64,000 nucleotides of DNA from Streptomyces sp. M41(2017) (GCF_002078175.1 NZ_MWFK01000001.1:1736001-1800000); one strand, 5' to 3'. Shown: positions 53,131-62,327, counted from the first letter of the stretch. Program-made: numbers and translations. The notes: generated from the sequence alone by a model not told the origin.

Positions 53131-55227
53131 TCACCAGGGCAGCGGGCGGGCGTGCACCACGTCGAGCCGCGAGACCGCCCGGGTCAGCACGACGTAGAGC
53201 CGGTGCAGTCCGCGTTCCTCCGCCTCGGCGATCGCGGCCGGTTCCACGGCCACGACGTGGTCGTACTCCAGTCCCTTGGTGAGACTCGCGGGCACCACCG
53301 CGATCCGGGCGCCGGGTTCGTCGGGACCGGCCGCATCGATCCCCGCCGCCCCGAGCGCCACGCGGACACCCTCGATGTCCGGATCGGCGGCGATCACGCC
53401 GATGGAGCCCTCGTGTGCGAGCGCGCCGCGTACCGCCTCGACGGCACCGGCCAGCGGGTCGCCGACCGGCAGGATCCTCAACTCCCCGTCCCGGCGCAGG
53501 GATCGGGCGGGCGGCACGCCCACACCGAGTTGTTCCAGCACCTGGTTGGCGAGCCGGACGACGGCCTCGGGGACCCGGAAGCCGACCGTCAGCGGCACGA
53601 CGACGGCGTCCGGTTTACCGAGGTGGCCGAGGAGTTCGCCCCACTCGCGCGCCGCCCAGGGAGTCGTGCCCTGCGCGAGGTCGCCGAGCACGGTCAGCGA
53701 TCCGAAGGAGGCCCGCCGGGCGATCGCCCGGCACTCCATCGGTGACAGGTCCTGCGCCTCGTCGACGACCAAGTGGCCGTACCCCTCGGGGTGTTCGACG
53801 AGCCCGGCGATCTCGTCGAGGAGGACCAGATCGGCGGCGGACCAGCGCGCGGACTTCCACGAGCGCGGCGGCTTCGCCCACAGCAGCGCCTTGCGCTCCT
53901 CGGCGTCGAGCACTCCGTCGGCGGCCCGCTCCAGCGCGTCCGCGTCGGTGAGCAGCCGGGCGAGGAGTTCCTCGGGGCGCACCCGGGGCCACACCGTGTC
54001 GACGTACGCGCTGACGGGCCGGGCGCGCGAGATCCGCTGCGCCCAGGCGCTCGACTGCGGACCGGCGCGCAGTTCGGCCTGGGCCCGCACATGGTGCACG
54101 ACCCGGGTGCGCACCCGCTCCCGCCCGACGGCGTACGGCGGCTCCTCCGCACGGACGCCGTCCACGATGCGCCGCAGCACCCCGACCGGGACCCGCCAGC
54201 GGTACGTGCCGTCCGGGACGGCGAGGGAGTCGGCCGGTACGCCGACGTGGCCGTACAGCGCGCGGCGCAGCACCTCGGCCATCCGGGCGTCGTGCTTGAC
54301 GACCGCGGTGCGCGGCGCGTCCTCGCCGGTGACGGGGCGGTCCGCGATCTCCTCCCCGATCGTCGACTGCCGCACACCGGTCTCACCGAGGGCGGGCAGC
54401 ACCTCCGCGATGTACGACAGGAACGTCCGGTTCGGGCCGAGGATCAGCAGTCCGCCGCGCCGGATGCGCTGGGGGTGCGTGTAGAGGAGGTACGCGGCCC
54501 GGTGCAGGCCGACGGCCGTCTTGCCGGTGCCCGGGGCGCCCTGCACGCAGACCGAGGACGCGAGATCACCCCGGACCAGCTCGTCCTGTTCGGGTTGGAT
54601 GGTGGCGGCGATGTCCCGCATGGGGCCGACGCGGGGCCGCTCGATCTCCCCGGCGAGGATGCGGCTGACGCCGGGCCCGCCCGCGTCGGCGCCGTCCCCT
54701 CGGTCACCCGGCCGGCCCGCGCCGATCGGCTCGTCCTCCAGGCCGGTGAGGTCGGCGGAGTCGCCGCGGCTGCCCGGGGCCCAGCCGAAGCGGCGCCGGA
54801 CGGCCACGCCCTGCGGGTCGCGGGTGCCCGCCTGGTAGAAGGCCCGCGAGACGGGGGCGCGCCAGTCGACGACGAGGGGCGGGGTGGCGGGTCGTTCACT
54901 GATCCGCAGCCGCCCGATGTGGTAGCTCTGCCCGGCGTGGTCGCCGGCCGCGCCGGGCGCGTCCTCGAAGTCCAGCCGGCCGAAGAACAGCGGGCCCTGG
55001 GGCAGTTCCCGCAACGCCTTCGCCTGGCTGCGCAGTACGTACCCGAGCACCTCGGCGTCGGCGCCCGAGGCGGAGACGTCCTCACCGGTGACGACCTGTT
55101 CCTCGGCGCCGTCGATCATCGCGGCGAGGGCGGCGCGGCAGGTCTCGTGGAAGGCGCGCTCACGGTCGAGGGAGCGGGCGAGCGGAGCGTCGGGGGCTTG
55201 CCCGGGGACGGAGTCGGGTGGCGTCAT
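53131..55227 (-). CDS. HelD/HelR-like RNA polymerase-associated ATPase (UvrD-like helicase fold)
   Basis: This 698-residue superfamily-1 protein has a coiled N-terminal region. Walker A is GAPGTGKTAVGLHRAAYLLY (about residue 235), followed by ILGPNRTFLSYIAEVLP, Walker B LVVDEAQDLSPME (about 495), GDLAQGTTPWA, and a C-terminal TKGLEYDHVVAVEP and YVVLTRAVSRLDVVH. This matches HelD-type factors that pull RNA polymerase off DNA; in streptomycetes a member (HelR) gives rifamycin tolerance. No rifamycin-associated element was recognisable upstream. Start GTG/ATG at 55227. Confidence 0.88.
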   Translation of the reverse strand: MTPPDSVPGQAPDAPLARSLDRERAFHETCRAALAAMIDGAEEQVVTGEDVSASGADAEVLGYVLRSQAKALRELPQGPLFFGRLDFEDAPGAAGDHAGQSYHIGRLRISERPATPPLVVDWRAPVSRAFYQAGTRDPQGVAVRRRFGWAPGSRGDSADLTGLEDEPIGAGRPGDRGDGADAGGPGVSRILAGEIERPRVGPMRDIAATIQPEQDELVRGDLASSVCVQGAPGTGKTAVGLHRAAYLLYTHPQRIRRGGLLILGPNRTFLSYIAEVLPALGETGVRQSTIGEEIADRPVTGEDAPRTAVVKHDARMAEVLRRALYGHVGVPADSLAVPDGTYRWRVPVGVLRRIVDGVRAEEPPYAVGRERVRTRVVHHVRAQAELRAGPQSSAWAQRISRARPVSAYVDTVWPRVRPEELLARLLTDADALERAADGVLDAEERKALLWAKPPRSWKSARWSAADLVLLDEIAGLVEHPEGYGHLVVDEAQDLSPMECRAIARRASFGSLTVLGDLAQGTTPWAAREWGELLGHLGKPDAVVVPLTVGFRVPEAVVRLANQVLEQLGVGVPPARSLRRDGELRILPVGDPLAGAVEAVRGALAHEGSIGVIAADPDIEGVRVALGAAGIDAAGPDEPGARIAVVPASLTKGLEYDHVVAVEPAAIAEAEERGLHRLYVVLTRAVSRLDVVHARPLPW

Positions 55228-55304
55228 TCCATCCAGCGTAGCCGAATAACGTGACTCAGTAACATTTTTTACCGAGGCAGGCCCGATGGGGTGGGCCGCT
55301 CCCG

Positions 55305-55934
55305 TCAGGCGAGTTCCGGAAGGGCCGCCGCCAGCCGTCCGAAACTCCGCTCGGCGGCGGTCACGGCATCCGGGCGGACCGCGTCCACCGGCTCACCGTC
55401 GGCGATCCGCCGCCAGTTCTCCAGGGCGAGGATCCGGCGTACGGCGCTGATCTGCCCGGCGGCGAGCCGCGCTTCGAGCCCGTCGCCCAGGGGCTCGGCG
55501 AGCACCGCGGCGAGCGAGGCCTCGGACCGCTCCAGGTATCCGCCGAGACGGGCCACCAGTGCGGGTGTCCCGTAGAGCAGCCGGTGGAACGCGAGGACGG
55601 CGGGGTGCGCGCTGAGTCCGGTGACGGGGTCCTCGCGCCGCAGTCCGTCCAGGAAGTGCGCGCGCAGGGCGTCGATCGCGGAGCGCCCGTCCGCGCGGCC
55701 CTCCTCGACCACGCGCGCCGCCTCCGTCTCGTGGTCGGCGAAGCGGTGCAGGACGAGGTCCTCCTTGGTGGGGAAGTACCGGAACAGCGTCGGCTTGGAG
55801 ATCTCGGCGGCTGCCGCGACCTCGGCGACGGACACGGCGTCGAACCCCTTCTCCAGGAAGAGGCCGATCGCGGTCTCGGAGACCTCCTGGTACATGCGCT
55901 GCTTCTTGCGTTCACGCAGTCCGGTGTCGCTCAT
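55305..55934 (-). CDS. TetR-family transcriptional regulator
   Basis: This 209-residue protein has an N-terminal TetR helix-turn-helix (about 10-55: MYQEVSETAIGLFLEKGFDAVSVAEVAAAAEISKPTLFRYFPTKEDL). A helical ligand-binding domain completes it. The ATG at 55934 is chosen, giving MSDTGLRERKKQ. It diverges from a quinone-oxidoreductase-like gene, its probable target. Confidence 0.9.
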   Translation of the reverse strand: MSDTGLRERKKQRMYQEVSETAIGLFLEKGFDAVSVAEVAAAAEISKPTLFRYFPTKEDLVLHRFADHETEAARVVEEGRADGRSAIDALRAHFLDGLRREDPVTGLSAHPAVLAFHRLLYGTPALVARLGGYLERSEASLAAVLAEPLGDGLEARLAAGQISAVRRILALENWRRIADGEPVDAVRPDAVTAAERSFGRLAAALPELA

Positions 55935-55988
55935 GGCCCCGAGCGTACGCATCGCCGGAGGCCCGCACGCACCCCGCGATCCGGGCGC

Positions 55989-56019
55989 TTGACCTCAACC
56001 GGGCTTGAGGTCGAACACT
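55989..56019 (+). promoter_or_regulatory. SoxR-box-like promoter upstream of the oxidoreductase
   Basis: A -35 TTGACC (55989-55994) and -10-like AACACT (56014-56019) are separated by 19 bp. Between them, GACCTCAA-6nt-TTGAGGTC (55991-56012) forms a perfect dyad with the CCTCAA/TTGAGG core spacing of SoxR operators. The overlong spacer is typical of MerR-family activated promoters. Confidence 0.6.
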
Positions 56020-56077
56020 GATCGCGAGGGGCCACCCCCTCGCCGACGTCCGCGATCACGCCGAGGAGCGACGACTG

Positions 56078-57061
56078 ATGCGAGCTGTACAGGTGAAGGA
56101 GTTCGGCGGTCCCGAGGTGCTCGTCACGGTGGAGGCCGCCGATCCGGTGCCGGGGACCGGTGAGGTCCTGATCGAGGTGGCGTACTCCGACACGATCTTC
56201 GTGGAGACCCAGATCCGGGCCGGCTGGGGCGGCGAGTTCTTCGACGTGACGCCTCCGTACATCCCGGGCGGCGGGGTCTCGGGGGTGGTCGGCGCCCTCG
56301 GGCCCGAGGTCCCCGAGGAGTGGCTCGGCCGCCGGGTGACGGCACTCGTGGAGGGGAGCTACGCCGAACGGGCGGTCGCGCCGGTCACCGCCCTGACCCT
56401 CGTGCCGGACGCGCTGGATCTTCCGTCCGCCGCCGCCCTCGTCCACGACGGCGTCACCGCGGCCGGCCTGATCGAACTGACCGGCCTCGGTGCCACGGAC
56501 CGTGTCCTGATCCTCGGCGCCTCCGGAGGCATGGGCACCCTGCTCGTCCAACTGGCGCACGCCCGCGGGGCACGGGTGGTCGGGGCGGCCCGGGGAGCCG
56601 AGAAGCTTTCCCTGGTACGGGAGTTGGGCGCGGACGCGGTCGTCGACGTGACGCTCCCGGGCTGGACGGACACCGCGCGCGCCGCTCTCGGCGGAGGCGC
56701 TGGGGGCCGGCCTGAGGCAGCCGACCTGATCCTCGACGGGGTGGGCGGTGAACTCGGCCTGGCCGCCTTCGCGTTGACGGCGGACGGTGGCCGCTTCTCC
56801 GCGCACGGGGCACCGACCGGCGGCTTCTCCCCCATCGACCCGGCCGAGGCCCGCCGCCGCGCCGTCACCCTCTTCGGCATCACCGACGTCCAGTTCACCC
56901 CCGCCGACCTGCACCGCCACACCACGACGGCGCTGACGGAAGCAGCGGCGGGCCGCCTGCGCCCGGTGATCGGCGAGGTGTTCCCCCTGGACCGAGCAGC
57001 CGAGGCCCACGCGGCGGTGGAGGGGCGGGCGGTGCTGGGGAAGGTGGTGCTGAGGGTGTGA
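56078..57061 (+). CDS. Zinc-type alcohol dehydrogenase / quinone oxidoreductase (MDR)
   Basis: This 327-residue medium-chain reductase begins MRAVQVKEFGGPEVL. It has a GroES-like domain (about 1-120), the cofactor motif ILGASGGMGTLLVQLAHARGA and a C-terminal HAAVEGRAVLGKVVLRV. It lacks the Cys/His zinc ligands, so it is a quinone-oxidoreductase-like NADPH enzyme. It lies behind a SoxR-like box. From memory, S. coelicolor SoxR controls a quinone reductase of this class, which supports the reading. Confidence 0.88.
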   Translation: MRAVQVKEFGGPEVLVTVEAADPVPGTGEVLIEVAYSDTIFVETQIRAGWGGEFFDVTPPYIPGGGVSGVVGALGPEVPEEWLGRRVTALVEGSYAERAVAPVTALTLVPDALDLPSAAALVHDGVTAAGLIELTGLGATDRVLILGASGGMGTLLVQLAHARGARVVGAARGAEKLSLVRELGADAVVDVTLPGWTDTARAALGGGAGGRPEAADLILDGVGGELGLAAFALTADGGRFSAHGAPTGGFSPIDPAEARRRAVTLFGITDVQFTPADLHRHTTTALTEAAAGRLRPVIGEVFPLDRAAEAHAAVEGRAVLGKVVLRV

Positions 57062-57104
57062 GCCCGACCGGGCGTCGGACCCGTCGGCGCCGACCGACGA
57101 AGGC

Positions 57105-59336
57105 TCACGTCCCAGGCTTGGGTCCGGCCCGTCGCGCGCCGCCGCGGTCGCCGTGCGGCAGCGCGCGGGCGAGATAGGGGTTCGCGGTCGAGCGGACCGG
57201 AAGTCCGAGCGAGGCGGTGGCCGCCTCCAGGGTCATCGCGTACGAGTCGACCGCCCTGAGCACGTTCGGGGCGTCGAGACCGGCCCCCGTGACCAGGCGG
57301 TCCAGGTCGACGTACGCCGAACGGACGATTTCGATCCACCGGTAGACCAGCCAGTCCTGCGCCCAGTCCTTGGTGTGCGTCCCGGGCAGCGCGCGCTCCC
57401 AGCGGCGGAACATGCGGGCGCGGATCTCGGGACGGGTCGGCGTGAGGTGAAGGTGCCTGACCAGGTCGTACAGCGGATCGCCCACCATCGCCATCTCCCA
57501 GTCGATGATGGTCAGCGCGAGGGAGTCGTCCCGGCGGACGAGGTTCCACGGGTTCAGGTCGCCGTGCAGCAGACTCGGTTCACGCGAGGTCACCCCGTGG
57601 CGGGAGAGGATCTCGCGCAGCCGTCGCGGGCCGGGCAGTCCGAGCACCCGGGCCAGTTGCTGGGACTCCTTGGGCAGCGCCTCGACGAGCAGCACGAGCT
57701 GGTTGCTCAGCCACTCGTAGAAACCGCCGTCGCCCGACCAGTCCGGGGCGGTCGGGTCCAGGGCGCCGTAGGCGACCCGGGTCAGCGCACAGAGCTGATC
57801 GACGAGACCGTCCGCCTCGTGGGGCAGCAGGCCGTTCACCGGGTGGTCGGGGGGACTGACACCGTCTTTCGGGCCTTCGTAGGTGTGGATGGCGAAGGCG
57901 TCCTTGGTGTGGCTCTCGCCCAGGACGAGCACCCTCGGCGCCGTCACGGCGGCACCCGACTCCTCGATGCCCCTGAGGACCGCGTGCTCGCTCAGATAGC
58001 CGCGTTCCCGGCGAGAGACCGATTCCGCCTTGCGTCGCACGACGACCGGAAATCCGACTCCCGGTACCCGCACGACCGTGTTGAGGTGGGCGGTTCCCTT
58101 GAACACGAGGTTGGCGGGAGCCGCGCCCTCGGCGATCAGGGCCTGCCGCACGGCCGAGCGGGGAAAGTCCGGCGGCGCGGTGAGCCGGTCGTCCGCCTTC
58201 CAGGAAAGGGCGGTGACCACGCGCCGGTCGCGCCGGGCGGCCTGCCAGCGGACGAGGACCCGCTCGATCTCGGCCTCGTCCGGGACGTGGCGCAGCCTGA
58301 GCGGTTCGGCCGCCGCCGTGAGGGCGGCGCTCACGGACGCCGTCGCCTCGTCCAGGCTCTTCTGGTCGTTCGCGTTCTCCAGGGACTTGGCGGCCCGCAT
58401 CACATCGGGGTAGACCGACTGGGCCCGCTCGAACGACACGTAGTGGCCCAGATCGCGGGCGAGGCCGCTCGCCGCCGCGGGCCGGGTGTCCTGGATGGAC
58501 CGTGCCCACGCGTCGATCACCTCTGTCCACTGGAACTCCGGATACCGCATCCGGACCAGGTGCGTGGCCAGATCGTGCAGCGGGTCGCCGTACGTCGCCA
58601 GCTCCCAGTCCACGCAGATCAGGGGCGGTTCCCCGCCGAAGGTGACGATCACGTTGTCGCGGTGCAGATCCGCGTGGAGGAGGCTGTACGGGCGGCGCGC
58701 CATCGTCGGGACCCGCTCGGACAGGCGGATCAGGGCGTCCTCGGGAATCCCCAGGGCGGCGAACAGCCCGCCGAAGTCCGCCCAATTGGGCTGACGAATT
58801 TGACGGTCGGCGCATCGGGCAAGCGTCTGCAGGAAGGCCTGACTGTCCTTGTCGTTGGACGGCCAGTCGCCGGGAAGGGGCGGCAGCGCCTCCCTGCGGA
58901 CCAGGGACATCTGCGCGAGCAACTCGGTCAGTGCCCTGACCAGGAGGCCGTCGACCGGCTTGCCGTTGGGACAGACGGTGGAGAGGGGAACGCCTTCCAC
59001 ATAGCTGTGCACGGCCGAGCCGCGACGACGGGCGAGGCACTCCGGTACGTGCCGCAGGACACCCCGGACGGAGGCGAGGATCTCCGACTCGTGCCGCCAT
59101 GTCCTGATGACCACCGGCAGTGCCTCGGGCCTGCGGATCCGCACCGTGGCCCGCGTACCCGGCTCCCGTTCCACGCGACGTGCCATCGCCTCCGTCAGGG
59201 GCAGCACGTAGTTGCGGTTGTGATGACCACCGCTCATCACTCCGAAGCGTCTCGCCTGTTCCACGAACTCGTCGTAGGCGTCATCGGCGGCACATCGTTC
59301 CCAGAAGGCGCGCCTGGGAACGGGAGATGCTCCCAC
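57105..59336 (-). CDS. Tandem-APH-domain phosphotransferase-like protein
   Basis: This 743-residue protein has two aminoglycoside-phosphotransferase-like domains in one chain. The first (about 50-330) carries LLHADLHRDNVIV and ICVDWELATYGDPLHDLA. The second (about 420-700) carries LLHGDLNPWNLVR and TIIDWEMAMVGDPLYDLVRHL. Both keep the catalytic Asp and metal-binding Asp motifs, so both could be active kinases. The substrate is unknown; APH-fold proteins phosphorylate antibiotics, choline or sugars. GTG 59336 is chosen because AGGAG lies six bases upstream; a TTG at 59366 is in frame. Confidence 0.82.
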   Translation of the reverse strand: MGASPVPRRAFWERCAADDAYDEFVEQARRFGVMSGGHHNRNYVLPLTEAMARRVEREPGTRATVRIRRPEALPVVIRTWRHESEILASVRGVLRHVPECLARRRGSAVHSYVEGVPLSTVCPNGKPVDGLLVRALTELLAQMSLVRREALPPLPGDWPSNDKDSQAFLQTLARCADRQIRQPNWADFGGLFAALGIPEDALIRLSERVPTMARRPYSLLHADLHRDNVIVTFGGEPPLICVDWELATYGDPLHDLATHLVRMRYPEFQWTEVIDAWARSIQDTRPAAASGLARDLGHYVSFERAQSVYPDVMRAAKSLENANDQKSLDEATASVSAALTAAAEPLRLRHVPDEAEIERVLVRWQAARRDRRVVTALSWKADDRLTAPPDFPRSAVRQALIAEGAAPANLVFKGTAHLNTVVRVPGVGFPVVVRRKAESVSRRERGYLSEHAVLRGIEESGAAVTAPRVLVLGESHTKDAFAIHTYEGPKDGVSPPDHPVNGLLPHEADGLVDQLCALTRVAYGALDPTAPDWSGDGGFYEWLSNQLVLLVEALPKESQQLARVLGLPGPRRLREILSRHGVTSREPSLLHGDLNPWNLVRRDDSLALTIIDWEMAMVGDPLYDLVRHLHLTPTRPEIRARMFRRWERALPGTHTKDWAQDWLVYRWIEIVRSAYVDLDRLVTGAGLDAPNVLRAVDSYAMTLEAATASLGLPVRSTANPYLARALPHGDRGGARRAGPKPGT

Positions 59337-59471
59337 GAGCCACTCCTGTTGATGAGGTTGCGGCAAACCCTAGCGTCACCGATGGCCTCTGGCGTGCTGG
59401 GACGGTCTCATTGGTGTAAACGCCTGCCGCGGCGGCAGGATGCGGACGGTATCGCCGCCACCGGAACTCCG

Positions 59472-60353
59472 TCAGACCGCGAGCAGGTTCCACACGGATT
59501 CGAACCATGCCTGGCTGTTGGTGACGAAAGCCGATCCGGTGGAGCCCGCTTCCTCGTCCTTCACGTAGTGCATGAGGCTGGCGCCGAGGCCCAGCACATC
59601 GACGGCGAGGGTCTCGCTGCCGTCGTCCAGCTCGATGAGGCGTTCGACCGGCGTATAGAGGGCCTGCAGCGCGTCGGTCCCGTTCAGCAGATACAGCTTG
59701 AACGTCGGGGTCAGCTCCACGTGGCGGATCTCCAGCTCGACGCTGGGCACCAGCTCCTCGACTTCGAGAGCCCTCAGCACGCGTCGAACAGATGCCGAGT
59801 GCCGACGTGTCAGACCGTGCAGACGGTCCCTCAGCCTGGGGTCGGCCGGATCGCCCTTGGTGCGCGGGTAAGGAACAGCCAGTTCCTCGGACGGGAGGAG
59901 CATACGTACGGTGATGCGCTGCGGGGCGATGTCCCCCGCGCGGATGCGTTCCTCCTGGACCCGGATATGGGTGTCGAGGGACTCGGACGTCAGCGTGTAG
60001 ACGTCGAGGGTGACCTCCGGCTGCTCGAAGGCCTGACCGATGATCGGCCCCAGAGTCGCCGCCCAGCCCGGCTTCGCGCCGCCGGGAACGCGGGAGGGAG
60101 CGCGCCGTGGTTCCACCACCCGGGAGACCCGGGACCCGCTGCCCTGGCGCGACATGATCCATCCGTCGTTCGCCAGCTCGCGCAACGCCCTTTGCACCGT
60201 GTCGCGGGAGACCTGGAACTCGCTCGCCAGCTCACGCTGCGTCGGCAGACCGGATCCCAGCGGATAGGTTCCGTCACCGATCCTTTCGAGCAGCACGCCG
60301 GCGACCCGCATGAACTCCGTGCCGCCGCCGTCGCCGATCCGCTGTCCGCTCAC
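59472..60353 (-). CDS. Winged-helix (GntR-like) regulator, cassette A
   Basis: This 293-residue protein has a GntR-type helix-turn-helix (about 12-75: LLERIGDGTYPLGSGLPTQRELASEFQVSRDTVQRALRELANDGWI). The C-terminal domain is unlike UTRA or FCD: PSEELAVPYPRTKGDP, FKLYLLNGTDALQALY, and an end AFVTNSQAWFESVWNLL shared with regulators B and C. The lead sequence is GTG at 60353; ATG 60311 is another candidate. It diverges from the 62-residue gene A. Confidence 0.82.
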   Translation of the reverse strand: MSGQRIGDGGGTEFMRVAGVLLERIGDGTYPLGSGLPTQRELASEFQVSRDTVQRALRELANDGWIMSRQGSGSRVSRVVEPRRAPSRVPGGAKPGWAATLGPIIGQAFEQPEVTLDVYTLTSESLDTHIRVQEERIRAGDIAPQRITVRMLLPSEELAVPYPRTKGDPADPRLRDRLHGLTRRHSASVRRVLRALEVEELVPSVELEIRHVELTPTFKLYLLNGTDALQALYTPVERLIELDDGSETLAVDVLGLGASLMHYVKDEEAGSTGSAFVTNSQAWFESVWNLLAV

Positions 60354-60470
60354 TCCCCGACCGTACCTCCACCACCCGACAAGCAAACCGATTCCAGTCA
60401 AGTCACCGGTCCAACCAGCCTTTCGGTTAAGGGATCAGGCAGGCAGGGCAGACAACCCATGAGTCAACCA

Positions 60471-60482
60471 GTCCAATTGGAC
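60471..60482. promoter_or_regulatory. Palindrome GTCCAATTGGAC in cassette A
   Basis: A perfect 12-bp palindrome lies 42 bp before the small gene A start, among further CAACC/GTTGA motifs. It is a candidate operator for regulator A. Confidence 0.45.
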
Positions 60483-60523
60483 GGATAGTTGAACACTTCG
60501 GCGGAGTGGACGGGGTGGGGGAC

Positions 60524-60712
60524 ATGGTCGTTTTCCAACTGATGGGCGCTGCGGTCGAATTCGGGACGGGATACCTGGTGCAGACGCGGCTCGGGGTGGT
60601 CGGGCTGGTTCTGCTCACCTTGGCCCTGGTGGGAGTCCGGGCCCGCGAGCCGCGGCTGGCGGGCTGGGCGGCGCTGTTGTTCCTGCTGCTCTGCCTGCAG
60701 GTTCAGAGCTGA
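60524..60712 (+). CDS. Small two-helix membrane protein A
   Basis: This 62-residue protein has two hydrophobic segments (about 6-20 weakly and 28-41, then 48-60) and the sequence LVQTRLGVVGLVLL, which aligns with the B and C homologues. It shares less with B and C than they share with each other. The ATG at 60524 follows GGGGTGGGGG. It overlaps the HAD gene 3' end by 10 bp in convergent orientation. Function unknown. Confidence 0.65.
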   Translation: MVVFQLMGAAVEFGTGYLVQTRLGVVGLVLLTLALVGVRAREPRLAGWAALLFLLLCLQVQS

Positions 60713-61440
60713 CCACGCAGAATCCGCAGTACGGTCTCCAGCGAGGACACCACGTCCTCGGCTCCCGCGTCACGCAGCTCCTTCTCCTTGCGTTCGTTGC
60801 GCGCGTAGCCGAGGAAGGGGACTCCGGCGCGCTGTGCCGCCTGAAGGTCGGAGGGGGCGTCGCCGATCATGAGCGCCGCGGAGGGTGCGGCGCCCAGGGC
60901 GCTCAGGGCCCGGTTGAGGCAGTGCGGGTCCGGCTTGAGGTGGTGCAGGTCCTGGGTGCGGCCGTAGATGTTGGGGGTGAAGCACTCGGTCAGGCCGCGG
61001 TCCGCCAGGTAGTGCGAGGCGGTCTGCGGGGAGTTGTTCGTGGTGATCGCGAGGCGCGCGCCCACCGCGCTCCAGGTGCGGATCACCGGGTCGGCGTAGG
61101 CGGTCGGCCAGGCGGACACCACCGCCTTCAGCTCCTGCTGGGTGAACCGCGCCTCCAGCTCGGCCACCAGATCGCTGTGCGGACGCCGCCGGTTGACCGC
61201 GTGCAGGACCACCATCGGATCGGGGTGCACCCGCTCCTCCGCGGTCAGCAGCCCGCGCATGCCCTGCCGTTCGAGCCACTCGACCAGATCCTGGGCCACC
61301 CGCTCCGCCGAATGGCCCGCGAACAGCCGGCAGACGGGCCCGTCGAAGTCGAAGAGCACGAAGCGGGCGCGGGTGATCGCGTCCCTGAGTTTCGCCGTCC
61401 GTGTCGCCGTCGCTTCGGCCTGCGCCGTTTCAGAAGTCAC
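60703..61440 (-). CDS. HAD-family hydrolase
   Basis: This 245-residue phosphatase has motif I FVLFDFDGPVC (nucleophile Asp), motif II ITTNNSPQT, a Lys in HHLKPDPHC, and motif IV MIGDAPSDLQAA. A cap domain follows motif I, so it is a phosphoglycolate-phosphatase-like class I HAD. The substrate is unknown. GTG start 61440 shares one base with the stop of regulator B (TAGTG), so it is translated with it; the two form an operon. Confidence 0.88.
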   Translation of the reverse strand: MTSETAQAEATATRTAKLRDAITRARFVLFDFDGPVCRLFAGHSAERVAQDLVEWLERQGMRGLLTAEERVHPDPMVVLHAVNRRRPHSDLVAELEARFTQQELKAVVSAWPTAYADPVIRTWSAVGARLAITTNNSPQTASHYLADRGLTECFTPNIYGRTQDLHHLKPDPHCLNRALSALGAAPSAALMIGDAPSDLQAAQRAGVPFLGYARNERKEKELRDAGAEDVVSSLETVLRILRGQL

Positions 61441-62294
61441 TAGGAGAGTTTCAGGTCCGTGGTGATGGTTTCCCAGAGGGCGTCGAACCACTTCTGCGAT
61501 TCCTCCACGAACGCCGCGTCCCGCCGGCCGGCCTGCTTCTCGAACGAGAAGAGGAGGGACCTGGCGCCGATGGTGTCGTACATCTCCAGGATCTCGCTCT
61601 CCACGGTCTCCTCACGCCGGGCGATCATGTAGTACGCGATCAGCGCCTCGGACTCGTTGAGCAGGTACAGCTTCACCGGCGGGGTGAACGGCAGCGCGCG
61701 GAAGGTCACGCGGACGTCGATGCCGTGGGAGGAGCGCAGGGACTGGAGGTTGTGCCGCAGCACCTGCCCCTGGGCGTTGCGCTGGCCCAGCCACCGCTTG
61801 TGGACGGCGTCGTCGTCCTCGCCCTGTCCGGGGACGGGTACCGGGAACGCCAGCGTGATGTCCCGGGAGGGCAGCAGGATGCGGACGTCGATGGACTGGG
61901 GGTGGAGCCTTCCGTCGTGGATCTGCCGGACGGGCTCACTGAGCGCCATCATCAGGGTCTCGGCGGTGAGGCAGGCCACGTCGACGCGTACGTGGGGCAC
62001 CGAGAACGCCTCGATGAGCCGGGGGGCGAGCCCTACCATCGTCGGCTGCGGCCCGTCCCGGGTGGGAGCGACGTCGGCGATCCGCGGGGGGCTGCCCTTG
62101 CTGACGTTGCTGAGGAGGCCGTCCGTCTGGAGCAGGCCGAGGGCCTGGCGGACGGTGCCGCGTTCCACACCGAACTCGTCGGCCAGCTCGGCCTGGGTGG
62201 GCAGGCGGTCACCCGCCTTGAGCTCACCGGTCCGTATGCGCTCCCGGAGGGTGTCGGCGATCTGCTGCGGCGAGAGCCTTCTGCTGTCGTTCAC
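61440..62294 (-). CDS. Winged-helix (GntR-like) regulator, cassette B
   Basis: This 284-residue protein has a GntR helix-turn-helix (about 8-70: TGELKAGDRLPTQAELADEFGVERGTVRQALGLLQTDGLL). The C-terminal domain includes NLQSLRSSHGIDVRVTF, ALPFTPPVKLYLLNESEALIAYY, and AFVEESQKWFDALWETI. It closely resembles regulator C (shared HNL-xx-LRSSHG and ALPFTPPVKLYLLN). GTG 62294 has AGGAG nine bases upstream. It diverges from small gene B and leads into the HAD gene. Confidence 0.83.
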   Translation of the reverse strand: MNDSRRLSPQQIADTLRERIRTGELKAGDRLPTQAELADEFGVERGTVRQALGLLQTDGLLSNVSKGSPPRIADVAPTRDGPQPTMVGLAPRLIEAFSVPHVRVDVACLTAETLMMALSEPVRQIHDGRLHPQSIDVRILLPSRDITLAFPVPVPGQGEDDDAVHKRWLGQRNAQGQVLRHNLQSLRSSHGIDVRVTFRALPFTPPVKLYLLNESEALIAYYMIARREETVESEILEMYDTIGARSLLFSFEKQAGRRDAAFVEESQKWFDALWETITTDLKLS

Positions 62295-62327
62295 GGCCAC
62301 GTTCTCCTGAGTCACGACCAGACGCTT

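Noticed and set aside
55228..55304. Rifamycin-associated element before the HelR-like gene
   Set aside because: No long inverted repeat with the expected GGGG...CCCC arms is present.
57153..60488. Very long plus-strand frame (over 1,100 codons) antisense to the APH and regulator A genes
   Set aside because: It mirrors the two minus-strand genes, has unnatural Arg/His/Gly-rich composition and no domain; it is a GC-rich antisense artefact.
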